DNA of 64,000 nucleotides, from assembly GCF_001612785.1 (NCBI RefSeq), contig NZ_BDBC01000038.1, positions 1 through 64,000 of the forward strand, in the 5' to 3' direction. The notes below the pieces were generated by a model. It had not been told where the DNA came from. It did no database searches and saw nothing but the letters and a program-made list of their open reading frames with translations. The stretch comes from Nocardia beijingensis NBRC 16342 (lineage in GTDB: Bacteria; Actinomycetota; Actinomycetes; Mycobacteriales; Mycobacteriaceae). This document shows positions 48,883-58,635 of the stretch, in pieces. Position 1 is the stretch's first letter. Each line of letters starts with the position of its first letter. The position numbers and the translations under genes were made by a program.

Positions 48883-51198
48883 CTACGCCCGCTGAGGAGG
48901 AGTCTCCCGCGTGGCGAGCGCTTGCTCGAGCAGAACTCTCCGCTCGGCGGCGGCGATCGCCCGACGGGCGGCGGGCACGGCGTCCGGTGTCACCGATATC
49001 GAGGTGATGCCCATCCGCACCAGGTATTCGGCGAACTCCGGGCGCGTCGAGGGCGCCTGTCCGCACAGCGAGGACGTGATCTTCAGCCGCCGGGCCGTCT
49101 CGATGATCCTGCCGATCGCGTCGAGTACGGCGGCGTCGGATTCGTCGAACAGCTCGGCGCACGTGTCGGAGTCACGGTCGACGCCGAGCAGCAACTGCGT
49201 GAGGTCGTTGCTGCCGATGGAGACGCCGTCGATGCCGAGGCCCACGTATTCGGGGAGCCAGTGCACCACCGAGGGGACTTCCGCCATCACCCAGCGGTGC
49301 AATCCGCGGTGGTGGCCCAGCGGGCTGCCATCGATGAGGTCGAGGCAGGCCTCGAGTTCCCAGCGGGTGCGCACGAACGGGATCATCAGGTGCAGATTCG
49401 GCGTCTTCTCGCGGACGAGCGCGAGCGCGGTGAGTTCGAGCGCGAACACCTCCGGTTCGCGGATGTAGCGATAGCAGCCGCGGTACCCGATCATCGGATT
49501 GCGTTCGTCGGGTTCATAGACTGCTCCACCGGCGAGATCGCGGAATTCGTTGCTCCGCAGATCGGTCGCCCGGTAGATCACCGGTCGGGGGGCGAACGCC
49601 GTAGCGATCCTGTGCAAGGGTTCCGACAGCCGTTCGACGAAGAGTTCCTTCTCACCCCGCGCTATCAGATCCCGGGGATGACGTCCGTCGAGCGCCTGTG
49701 TGATCAGCGTTTCCGCGCGCAGCAATCCGACGCCGTCGACGTCGGTGGCCGCGACGCGTTCGGCGACATCCGGTAATGCGAGATTGACGTAGATGCGGGT
49801 CGCGGTCGATTCCGGCGCAGCGGTCGGCGCCGACGGGCGAGGTTCGGCCTGCACCGGTTCCGAACGCCCTGCTCGGATCTGGCCCGCGGAGCCGTCGACG
49901 GTCACGACGGCGCCCTCGGTCAGGGTTGTGGTCGCTGTGCGGGTGCCGACCACGCAGGGCACGCCGAGTTCGCGCGCGACGATCGCGGCGTGGCATGTCA
50001 TTCCGCCGCTGTCGGTGACCAGGGCTGATGCTCGTGAGATGGTGGGCAGCCAGTCGGGATTGGTCATGGTCGCGACGAGGACCTCGCCGGCGTGCAGTGC
50101 CGAACCCTCGGACGGTGACCGCAAGATGCGTACGGCGCCGCTGGCTCGTCCAGGTGCGGCGGCGAGGCCGCGCAGTAGAACCTGAGCGGGGGCCGCCGCG
50201 TGCGCTGCGGGCTTTCCGTCGGGCCGCCCCGTCAGGGTGGTGATGGGCCGAGCCTGCACCAGCCACAGCCGCTCGTCGTCGAAGGCCCATTCGACATCTT
50301 GGGGACGGCCGCCGTGCAACTGTTGTACCCGCAAAGCCGTTCGGGCTACCGACACGGCTTCGTCCTCGCTGAGCACCTGGCCCGCCGCTTGTTCGTCGCT
50401 CAGCTGGATCCGCTGGTCGCCGTCGGGTCCGGGCACGATGGCGTATTCCTGGTGGCCCGTGCGAGCGGCGATCAGCGTGGGTCCCTTGGCGTCGAGCATG
50501 TAGGTGTCGGGTTCGGTGGCGCCGGAAACCACCACCTCGCCTTGTCCGCGGGCCGCCTCGATCACCACGCGATCGCGACGGCCGGTCGCCGGATCCGCGG
50601 TGAACGCCACGCCCGACCTGCGTGCTGCGACCATACGCTGCACCACCACCGCGATATCCGGGCGCTCGTGCATCTCGCGGCGCGCGCGATAGGTGAGTAC
50701 GCGGGGGGTGAACAGCGACGCCCAGCAGTCGACGAGCGCGTCCATGAGCTGGTCGTCGCCGCGGATATTGGTGCGCGACAGATTCATTCCCGCGAAGGAG
50801 GCGGTCGCGCTGTCCTCGCCGACCGCGGACGAGCGCACCGCGACCGGAACGGAATCGCCGAGCCGGTGGTAGGCGGCCAGTACGGCGTCGCGCACCGCTG
50901 CCGCCATCGGGGTCTGGTGCACGAGCTTGCGCATCCGGGTGCACAGGTCGTCGAGTCCTGCCTCGTCGGAGCGAGCGCTCTGTGCGGACGCTCGCAGCGC
51001 CTCGTCGTGCAAGGTGTCGAGTTCCGCGCCGTGCGGCCCGTGGATGATCACCTCCTCGTAACACGATTTGAGGATCACGTACCCCGACGGCACCGGCAGG
51101 TGCGCCGCCACCAGCTCACCGAGATTCGCGCCCTTGCCCCCCGCACGGTCGGCATCCACCAGCCGCAGACCGGCGAGGTCGGCCACATAGTCGCCCAT
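48883..51198 (-). CDS. PEP synthase / pyruvate-phosphate dikinase family enzyme
   Basis: A 771-residue three-domain enzyme. The N-terminal ATP-grasp domain starts LRLVDADRAGGKGANLGELV and includes SVPVAVRSSAVGEDSATASFAG. The swivelling phosphohistidine lies in SGGMTCHAAIVARELGVP, and the C-terminal TIM barrel contains DGVSIGSNDLTQLLLGVDRD and the acid-base cysteine in SSLCGQAPS. It interconverts pyruvate and PEP. ATG 51198 (MGDYVADLAGLRLV) is preferred over 51225. With PfkB at 61153 it suggests rerouting of glycolysis in the dormant state. A DosR-like box lies 72 bp upstream. Confidence 0.93.
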   Translation of the reverse strand: MGDYVADLAGLRLVDADRAGGKGANLGELVAAHLPVPSGYVILKSCYEEVIIHGPHGAELDTLHDEALRASAQSARSDEAGLDDLCTRMRKLVHQTPMAAAVRDAVLAAYHRLGDSVPVAVRSSAVGEDSATASFAGMNLSRTNIRGDDQLMDALVDCWASLFTPRVLTYRARREMHERPDIAVVVQRMVAARRSGVAFTADPATGRRDRVVIEAARGQGEVVVSGATEPDTYMLDAKGPTLIAARTGHQEYAIVPGPDGDQRIQLSDEQAAGQVLSEDEAVSVARTALRVQQLHGGRPQDVEWAFDDERLWLVQARPITTLTGRPDGKPAAHAAAPAQVLLRGLAAAPGRASGAVRILRSPSEGSALHAGEVLVATMTNPDWLPTISRASALVTDSGGMTCHAAIVARELGVPCVVGTRTATTTLTEGAVVTVDGSAGQIRAGRSEPVQAEPRPSAPTAAPESTATRIYVNLALPDVAERVAATDVDGVGLLRAETLITQALDGRHPRDLIARGEKELFVERLSEPLHRIATAFAPRPVIYRATDLRSNEFRDLAGGAVYEPDERNPMIGYRGCYRYIREPEVFALELTALALVREKTPNLHLMIPFVRTRWELEACLDLIDGSPLGHHRGLHRWVMAEVPSVVHWLPEYVGLGIDGVSIGSNDLTQLLLGVDRDSDTCAELFDESDAAVLDAIGRIIETARRLKITSSLCGQAPSTRPEFAEYLVRMGITSISVTPDAVPAARRAIAAAERRVLLEQALATRETPPQRA

Positions 51199-51269
51199 AA
51201 CGGCTCCGATCAATCGGAATTCCAATGTCGCGTGTAGTCAGCCTGACTCGACATGATGCGCGTTCACCA

Positions 51270-51283
51270 CGGCCGAAGGTCCC
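51270..51283. promoter_or_regulatory. DosR-like box upstream of the PEP-synthase gene
   Basis: GGGACCTTCGGCCG on the minus strand; it differs from the mycobacterial GGGACTTTCGGCCC at two positions. It is centred 78 bp ahead of the PEP-synthase start and outside any gene. Confidence 0.6.
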
Positions 51284-51363
51284 CATGTGACGCCCATTGG
51301 CCCCCGTCGCCGCACCGGGAGCCGGTGCGTGCAGGACACGGTGGCCCCGATGACGAGCGTGAC

Positions 51364-51540
51364 CTACGCGACCGCGGTGGCCGCGCTGGCGGTCGAGTAC
51401 GAGTCCAGAGCCCGCGTGAACAGTTCACCGTGCTCAGCACCGATCAACGAGCGCAGGGACAGGTGCCGGCCGTCCGGCCGAGCGGGAACGCTCGGTGTCA
51501 TCCAGCACGTGGAGCCGGAGTGGCAGGACGTGTTCGTCAT
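51364..51540 (-). CDS. Possible small protein, translationally coupled to the flavodoxin gene
   Basis: A 58-codon frame whose ATG overlaps the stop of the flavodoxin-like gene (ATGA), the same coupling used throughout this genome. The product MTNTSCHSGSTCWMTPSV... has two cysteines near the N-terminus and ends in an alanine-rich helix (LFTRALDSYSTASAATAVA). I recognise no family. The coupling argues for translation; the lack of a motif argues for caution. Confidence 0.35.
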   Translation of the reverse strand: MTNTSCHSGSTCWMTPSVPARPDGRHLSLRSLIGAEHGELFTRALDSYSTASAATAVA

Positions 51541-52091
51541 GGGGTGATGGTGGTGGAACGGGCCGACGGCAGCCGGAGACTGCGGGCGATGGTGTCGGTC
51601 CACGAGCGGACGGTTGCCCAGTCGCGCAGGTCCCCGTAGCGGCCTTTGCCGAGCAGTCGGTAGAGCACGCGGGTCCGCAGGGAGATGCCGTCGCTGTCGT
51701 ACCGTCCGGCGAACGCCCGGTAGTCGTGCGCCCTGACCGAATCGCGCAGTCCGGCGATCTTCTTCGGGACCAATCGCCCGAGGCGGCGGCCGATCGGGCC
51801 GCGCAGTGCCGGGGCGAGGCCGACGCTGAACAGCCACACGTCCTTTTCCACCAGCTCGTCTCGGTGGGCGTGGACATAGTCGGTAACAGAGGGTAGCAGT
51901 TTCATGTTGTGCACTGCGCTGCCGAGCACGATGGTGTCGAAGTTGGACAGTTCGGGGGCGTGATCGATATCGGCGAGTTCGACGATGGCGTCGCGGCTCG
52001 ACAGCTCGGTGCCGATGAATTCGGCGATGTCGCGGGTGGATCCCTGTTCGGTCGCGTAGACCACCGCGATGTGGTGTTTGTCCTGGTCCAT
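51537..52091 (-). CDS. Flavodoxin-domain protein (HemG-like)
   Basis: A 184-residue protein starting HHIAVVYATEQGSTRDIAEFIG, the flavodoxin FMN loop (T-x-x-G-S-T). DTIVLGSAVHNMKLLPSV and KDVWLFSVG, typical of the flavodoxin_5/HemG subgroup, follow. HemG proteins are menaquinone-linked protoporphyrinogen oxidases, but mycobacterial members with this motif are dormancy-regulated proteins of unknown electron partners. The C-terminal third has basic residues (GRYGDLRDWATVRSW) suited to nucleic-acid or membrane contact. A DosR-like box lies 59 bp upstream. Confidence 0.85.
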   Translation of the reverse strand: MDQDKHHIAVVYATEQGSTRDIAEFIGTELSSRDAIVELADIDHAPELSNFDTIVLGSAVHNMKLLPSVTDYVHAHRDELVEKDVWLFSVGLAPALRGPIGRRLGRLVPKKIAGLRDSVRAHDYRAFAGRYDSDGISLRTRVLYRLLGKGRYGDLRDWATVRSWTDTIARSLRLPSARSTTITP

Positions 52092-52149
52092 GCCGAGAAT
52101 CCTCCTCGCCTACGCCGTGTCCGATGAGAGGACTCGTGCCTGGGCGCAG

Positions 52150-52159
52150 GGGACCATCG

Positions 52160-52163
<4 letters not shown>
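52150..52163. promoter_or_regulatory. DosR-like box upstream of the flavodoxin gene
   Basis: GGGACCATCGTCAC keeps GGGAC-N4-GTCnC spacing. It lies 59 bp before the flavodoxin start and partly over the stop codon of the P-type ATPase gene. Confidence 0.5.
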
Positions 52164-54880
<2,717 letters not shown>

Positions 54881-55186
54881 AGCGACGCCGCCACGTCACG
54901 ATCGGTCGTCAGTGTCGGTATCCCGCATTTCACCGAAGCCACCTCTCGAGCGTGCGCTTCGCGGTGGGCGCCGGACAGGGGCGAAAGTCCCGCTTCGCGC
55001 GCCGTCCTCGGGGCCGACCGCCGCTGGACATTTGGTCTCTGCCGCTGCGAACACGACATGGCGCTGTCGGGGGGACGCGGGCGTCGTCGATCACGTCGAC
55101 GGGGTGCGAACCGTCTATGGTGTGGTCGGGAGCGGCGCGTACCTCTTGCTCACGGTTCGGCGAGGATGCCGACGACGACTACCCCA
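54881..55186. other. Spacer between wax ester synthase and P-type ATPase genes
   Basis: 306 bp. The DosR-like box at 54978 is the only element recognised. The right half (55060-55186) shows no structure I could identify. Confidence 0.45.
54978..54991. promoter_or_regulatory. DosR-like box upstream of the P-type ATPase
   Basis: GGGACTTTCGCCCC on the minus strand, 13 of 14 bases as in the mycobacterial GGGACTTTCGGCCC. The best single match in the window. Confidence 0.65.
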
Positions 55187-56686
55187 CTAGACACTCGTCG
55201 GGCGGGGCTTGTACGACGGCCGGGAGGCTTCTCCCGCAGATGCGCCCCCGGCTTCCGATGCGGGCTCGCTGCCGAGTCGTAGCACGGTGGCGAATCCTTC
55301 GGCGAGGCACTCGGTCAGCGTTTCGGCGTCCGGCACGGCCGCGGTGTCGGCGTTGATTCCGATGTTGCAGGTCCCCGCATGCGAGGTCAGCGTCACGTTG
55401 ACGGCGGTACCGATGGTGGGACCGAAGGAGTACATGCGGTCGATCCGCGCCCCGGCGATGTAGAGCGGCACCGGGGAACCAGGAACGTTGGAAGCGACGA
55501 AGTCGACGTGCTTGAGCATTTCGGTGAGCAGCCTCGCGGGCAGGCGGTTCAGTGCGGCCGCGACGAGACCGGACAGCGGAATCGCCGGTTCCCGGCGCCA
55601 ACCCGAAACCGCGGTGTCGACAGCACGCATCAGGTCCGCGGTCGCGGCGATGCCGGCCGGTAAGGCGAAACGGGCGAGGGTGATGCGGTTGCCGCCGAGC
55701 GGATCGTCCGGCGTGCGCAGGCTGATCGGCATCGTCACCCGCAGCTGGTCGAGCGTAGCTCCGTGCCTGATGTGATAAGTGCGCAATCCGATCACCACGG
55801 CGGTCAGGAAGGCATCGTTCAAGGTGCAGCCAGTCGCACGTGCTGTGTCGCGCAGTCCTTCGAGGGGCACATCGAGCACCGACACCCGCCGACCGAGACC
55901 CCGCCTGGTCATCACGGGCGACAGCGTCGTGGTGATCGGCCGGGCCAAGCGGACGAGCGAACTGGCCAGCGCGACACCATCGCGCACCGCCCGGACGGGA
56001 TCGCGCAGGGCTCGCCGTACCGTCGGCGGCGTCGAGCGAACGCCGCTCACAACGAGTTCCGAGCCGACGGCCAAGTTCCACGCCATGATGTCGCGCAGTG
56101 CGCTCGCGGAGTCGGCTCTCGGCTCCGGCGGACGACCATGGTCGGCGCCCATACGATCGAAGTCGAGCAGCGCCGTGGCGATCTGGATGCCGCCGATGCC
56201 ATCGGTGAGGCTGTGGTGCACCGTCAGCACCAAGGCGCATCGCGTGCCGTCCAAACCGCTGAGCAGCGTCGCGCGCCACAGCGGGCGGGCCTGGTCGAAT
56301 CCGGTCATGGCCTCGGTCCGCGCGAATTCGAGCACCGCGCTCATGTCCGCCGGTTCCGGAAGCACGGATCGTCGAACATGCCAGGACAGGTCGAAATCCG
56401 GATCGGGCGTCCACCGCGGCGGGGCGAGGCCGAGCGGCGCGGCGACGAGCAGATGCCGCAGCCTGGGGACGATCCGGGTGCCGAGTTCCATCGTCCGCAG
56501 CAGGCGGTCCGGATTCGGCTCGGTATCGAGCACGAGAACCGAGACGATCGTCGAGCGCAGGACCGGATCACGCTCCATGTTCCAGGAGAACAGGTCCGAC
56601 TGTGACATGTGGGTGTGCTGGGACGAGAGTCGCGCGGCGAAGATGCTGCGCACTGTCGCCGGACCTGCGGACTCCGCGGTATCCAT
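55187..56686 (-). CDS. Wax ester synthase / diacylglycerol acyltransferase (WS/DGAT)
   Basis: A 499-residue acyltransferase. The catalytic HHxxxDG is visible in LVLTVHHSLTDGIGGIQIA (about 165-183). Other family motifs: PDFDLSWHVRRS near the N-terminus, LNDAFLTAVVIGLRTYHI and the conserved NVPGSPVPLYIAGARI. It makes triacylglycerol or wax ester from acyl-CoA at the membrane. ATG 56686 (MDTAESAG) is favoured; the frame is open to 56821. In mycobacteria Tgs1 (Rv3130c) is a dormancy-regulated enzyme for storage fat; the acyl-CoA ligase at 42378 could feed it. Confidence 0.94.
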   Translation of the reverse strand: MDTAESAGPATVRSIFAARLSSQHTHMSQSDLFSWNMERDPVLRSTIVSVLVLDTEPNPDRLLRTMELGTRIVPRLRHLLVAAPLGLAPPRWTPDPDFDLSWHVRRSVLPEPADMSAVLEFARTEAMTGFDQARPLWRATLLSGLDGTRCALVLTVHHSLTDGIGGIQIATALLDFDRMGADHGRPPEPRADSASALRDIMAWNLAVGSELVVSGVRSTPPTVRRALRDPVRAVRDGVALASSLVRLARPITTTLSPVMTRRGLGRRVSVLDVPLEGLRDTARATGCTLNDAFLTAVVIGLRTYHIRHGATLDQLRVTMPISLRTPDDPLGGNRITLARFALPAGIAATADLMRAVDTAVSGWRREPAIPLSGLVAAALNRLPARLLTEMLKHVDFVASNVPGSPVPLYIAGARIDRMYSFGPTIGTAVNVTLTSHAGTCNIGINADTAAVPDAETLTECLAEGFATVLRLGSEPASEAGGASAGEASRPSYKPRPTSV

Positions 56687-56726
56687 ACCACTCAGTCTGC
56701 TGGATTCGGTTCGGCCCGCGGTCGAT

Positions 56727-56757
56727 GACGAAGACCTTTTTGTGAAGGTCCTTCGTC
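56727..56757. promoter_or_regulatory. Imperfect dyad upstream of the wax ester synthase
   Basis: GACGAAG and CTTCGTC arms flank an inner ACCTT/AAGGT pair with a one-base offset. The inner GGACCTTC matches the first half of the dormancy box, the second half does not. It is 41 bp ahead of the start codon and may be a degenerate activator site. Confidence 0.35.
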
Positions 56758-56817
56758 CTCTCGGCGGCGCGCGGCTGGGGTCACCATCCGCAAGCAGGTG
56801 CCTGCCGCTGAACGCGC

Positions 56818-58332
56818 TCACCTACTACGGCTGACAGCGACCGGTGCCGGAAACGTCGCGCCGCGCCAGACGTGAAGCGCCTCGGCGACTGATTCCTCGA
56901 CCGCTCGGGTGGTGTCGAGCTCGACGGCTTCGGGCCACGGCGCTGCCTCGGCCGCCAAAGCGTCCGCAATGGCGGGAGTGGCATCCGAGTCACTTCGGGG
57001 CCTGGTGCGGAGTCGTTCGGCGGCGATGGCGCGCGGACAGGCGCACCGCAGCGATACCAGATCGCTGCGTGTCTCGTCGGCCAGGGCGGCGGCGCGGGCG
57101 CGCTGGCCGGCGTCGGTCCAGCTGGCGTCGAGGACGACCGAGACACCGTGCTCGAGCAGCTCCCTGGCCCGCGCCAGCATTCGCGTGTACACCGCTTCCT
57201 TCGCCGTGTGCCGATAGGCGCCAGAGCCGTAGGTTCCCGAGGCGCCCTCGATGGCTCCCGCGGCGCGCAGACCGGCGCGGACGGTGTCGCTGGAGATCGC
57301 GGCGGCGCCGGTCGCCGCTGCCAAACGGGCCGCCACGGTGGACTTACCGGTGCCGGGCAGGCCGCCGACCAGCGCGAGACGCACGGCGCCCTGTTCCAGG
57401 TGCTCGACGGCCATGGCGAGATGTCGCCCGGCGCGCGCCGCGGCGTGTGGATCCCCTTGCTCGGCGCGGATACTGTCGGTCTTGGCTCGGACCGTCGCCC
57501 GGTAGGCGATGTAGTGGTGCCGCAGCGATGGCGGAGGCGAATCGTCTGCCGCGCGCAGGTAGTCGTTCAAGAACGAAATGGATTCTCTTGTATATCCGAG
57601 GAATTCGAGATCCATCGCCAGGAACGCCGCGTCGTCCAGGCCGTCGAGGCAGCGCAGCTCGTCGTCGAAATCGAGACAGTCGAGGATGCGGAAGCCGTCT
57701 GGCAGCACGAAAATGTCCTCGGCGAGCAGATCCCCGTGGCCGTCGACGAGGCGGCCCTGGGCGATGCGCTGTGCCAGTAAGGCGGTGCGGCCGTCGATGA
57801 AGCGCATCGCCAAGTCCCCGGCCAGAGTGAGGAGGGCGGGATCGCTCGCCGCTGGCATGCGTTCGCGCAGCGGCCGCAACAGCGACTCCCAGCGTCGTCG
57901 CAACTGCTCCGGTGTGCCCGCGCGGTCGACGTCCGCGCCGCGCCGCGCCGCCGCGTGGAAACTCGCGACAGTCTCCGCCAGAGTGGACAGACCGGGTGCC
58001 GGCCCGGTCGAGTCCGCGAGCAAGGTGGACAAGCGCAGCGCGTCCGGCATCCGGCGCATCACGATGATCGGTTCCGGAGCGCCACCCTCTGGGTCGGTCA
58101 GGTGGGCCAGACCGAGATAGACGTCGGGGGCCAGGCGCTGATTCAACTCGACTTCGCGAACGCAGGCTCGCTCGCGGTTCTCGGGCGTGCCGAAATCGAG
58201 GAAATCCGTGACGACCGGTTTCTTGGCCTTGTAGGCGCGGTCTCCGCACAGCACCACCAGCCCGGTATGCGTCTCGCGCACCTGCGCGAAGGGTTCGTTG
58301 GCGGCGGTGCCCAGGGCTGAGGCATCGGTCAT
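56818..58332 (-). CDS. Aminoglycoside-phosphotransferase-like/AAA P-loop kinase fusion (Rv2004c-like)
   Basis: A 504-residue protein. The N-terminal half (about 20-330) is APH-like, with VDGHGDLLAEDIFVLPDGFRILDCLDFDDEL as the catalytic loop (HGDL-x4-D and the later D). The C-terminal half has the Walker A GGLPGTGKSTVAARLA and VVLDASWTDAGQR as Walker B of adenylate-kinase-like P-loop enzymes. The same fusion is Rv2004c in mycobacteria, a DosR-regulated protein of unknown substrate. It converges on the ATPase at 58636 only through promoters (divergent), with three box-like motifs between. Confidence 0.9.
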   Translation of the reverse strand: MTDASALGTAANEPFAQVRETHTGLVVLCGDRAYKAKKPVVTDFLDFGTPENRERACVREVELNQRLAPDVYLGLAHLTDPEGGAPEPIIVMRRMPDALRLSTLLADSTGPAPGLSTLAETVASFHAAARRGADVDRAGTPEQLRRRWESLLRPLRERMPAASDPALLTLAGDLAMRFIDGRTALLAQRIAQGRLVDGHGDLLAEDIFVLPDGFRILDCLDFDDELRCLDGLDDAAFLAMDLEFLGYTRESISFLNDYLRAADDSPPPSLRHHYIAYRATVRAKTDSIRAEQGDPHAAARAGRHLAMAVEHLEQGAVRLALVGGLPGTGKSTVAARLAAATGAAAISSDTVRAGLRAAGAIEGASGTYGSGAYRHTAKEAVYTRMLARARELLEHGVSVVLDASWTDAGQRARAAALADETRSDLVSLRCACPRAIAAERLRTRPRSDSDATPAIADALAAEAAPWPEAVELDTTRAVEESVAEALHVWRGATFPAPVAVSRSR

Positions 58333-58393
58333 GACGACTCCCTCTGGTAGACGAGTTGACTACAGCGTGATGGGGGCCGACCCGCGCTGCCTA

Positions 58394-58407
58394 GGGTCCA
58401 ATGGCCT
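58394..58407. promoter_or_regulatory. DosR-like box 1 between kinase and P1B ATPase
   Basis: GGGTCCAATGGCCT, sharing CCTAG-GTCC-ATGGCC context with the site at 45747. First of three clustered boxes in a 303-bp divergent spacer. Confidence 0.45.
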
Positions 58408-58459
58408 GCGCCGCAGCGGGCATACCGTGCCGTGCGGTGGTGTCACCGAGCGCCGAGGA

Positions 58460-58473
58460 AGGCCGTTGGTCCG
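58460..58473. promoter_or_regulatory. DosR-like box 2 between kinase and P1B ATPase
   Basis: AGGCCGTTGGTCCG, the inverted form of the motif (GGCC-N4-GTCC). Spaced 66 bp from box 1. Confidence 0.4.
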
Positions 58474-58481
58474 ATCCGGTC

Positions 58482-58495
58482 GGGACCATCTTCCC
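58482..58495. promoter_or_regulatory. DosR-like box 3 between kinase and P1B ATPase
   Basis: GGGACCATCTTCCC, close to the flavodoxin box (GGGACCATCGTCAC). Nine bp after box 2 and 140 bp ahead of the ATPase start. Confidence 0.45.
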
Positions 58496-58635
58496 TGCGA
58501 TCGTCGACCCGTGGACCTGCCGTGATCCGCCACAGCAGGACAGGCTCGAGTCACATCGCTCCTGCGGGAGCGGCGGCATTCATAGCTCACGGCGGCCGGG
58601 GCGCAGCACCGGCCGGAGATGATCGGAGACAGTAC

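Noticed and set aside
58432..58635. Upstream start of the P1B ATPase at 58432
   Set aside because: The extra residues are arginine/proline-rich and encoded by DNA carrying the box motifs; ATG 58636 has a ribosome site.
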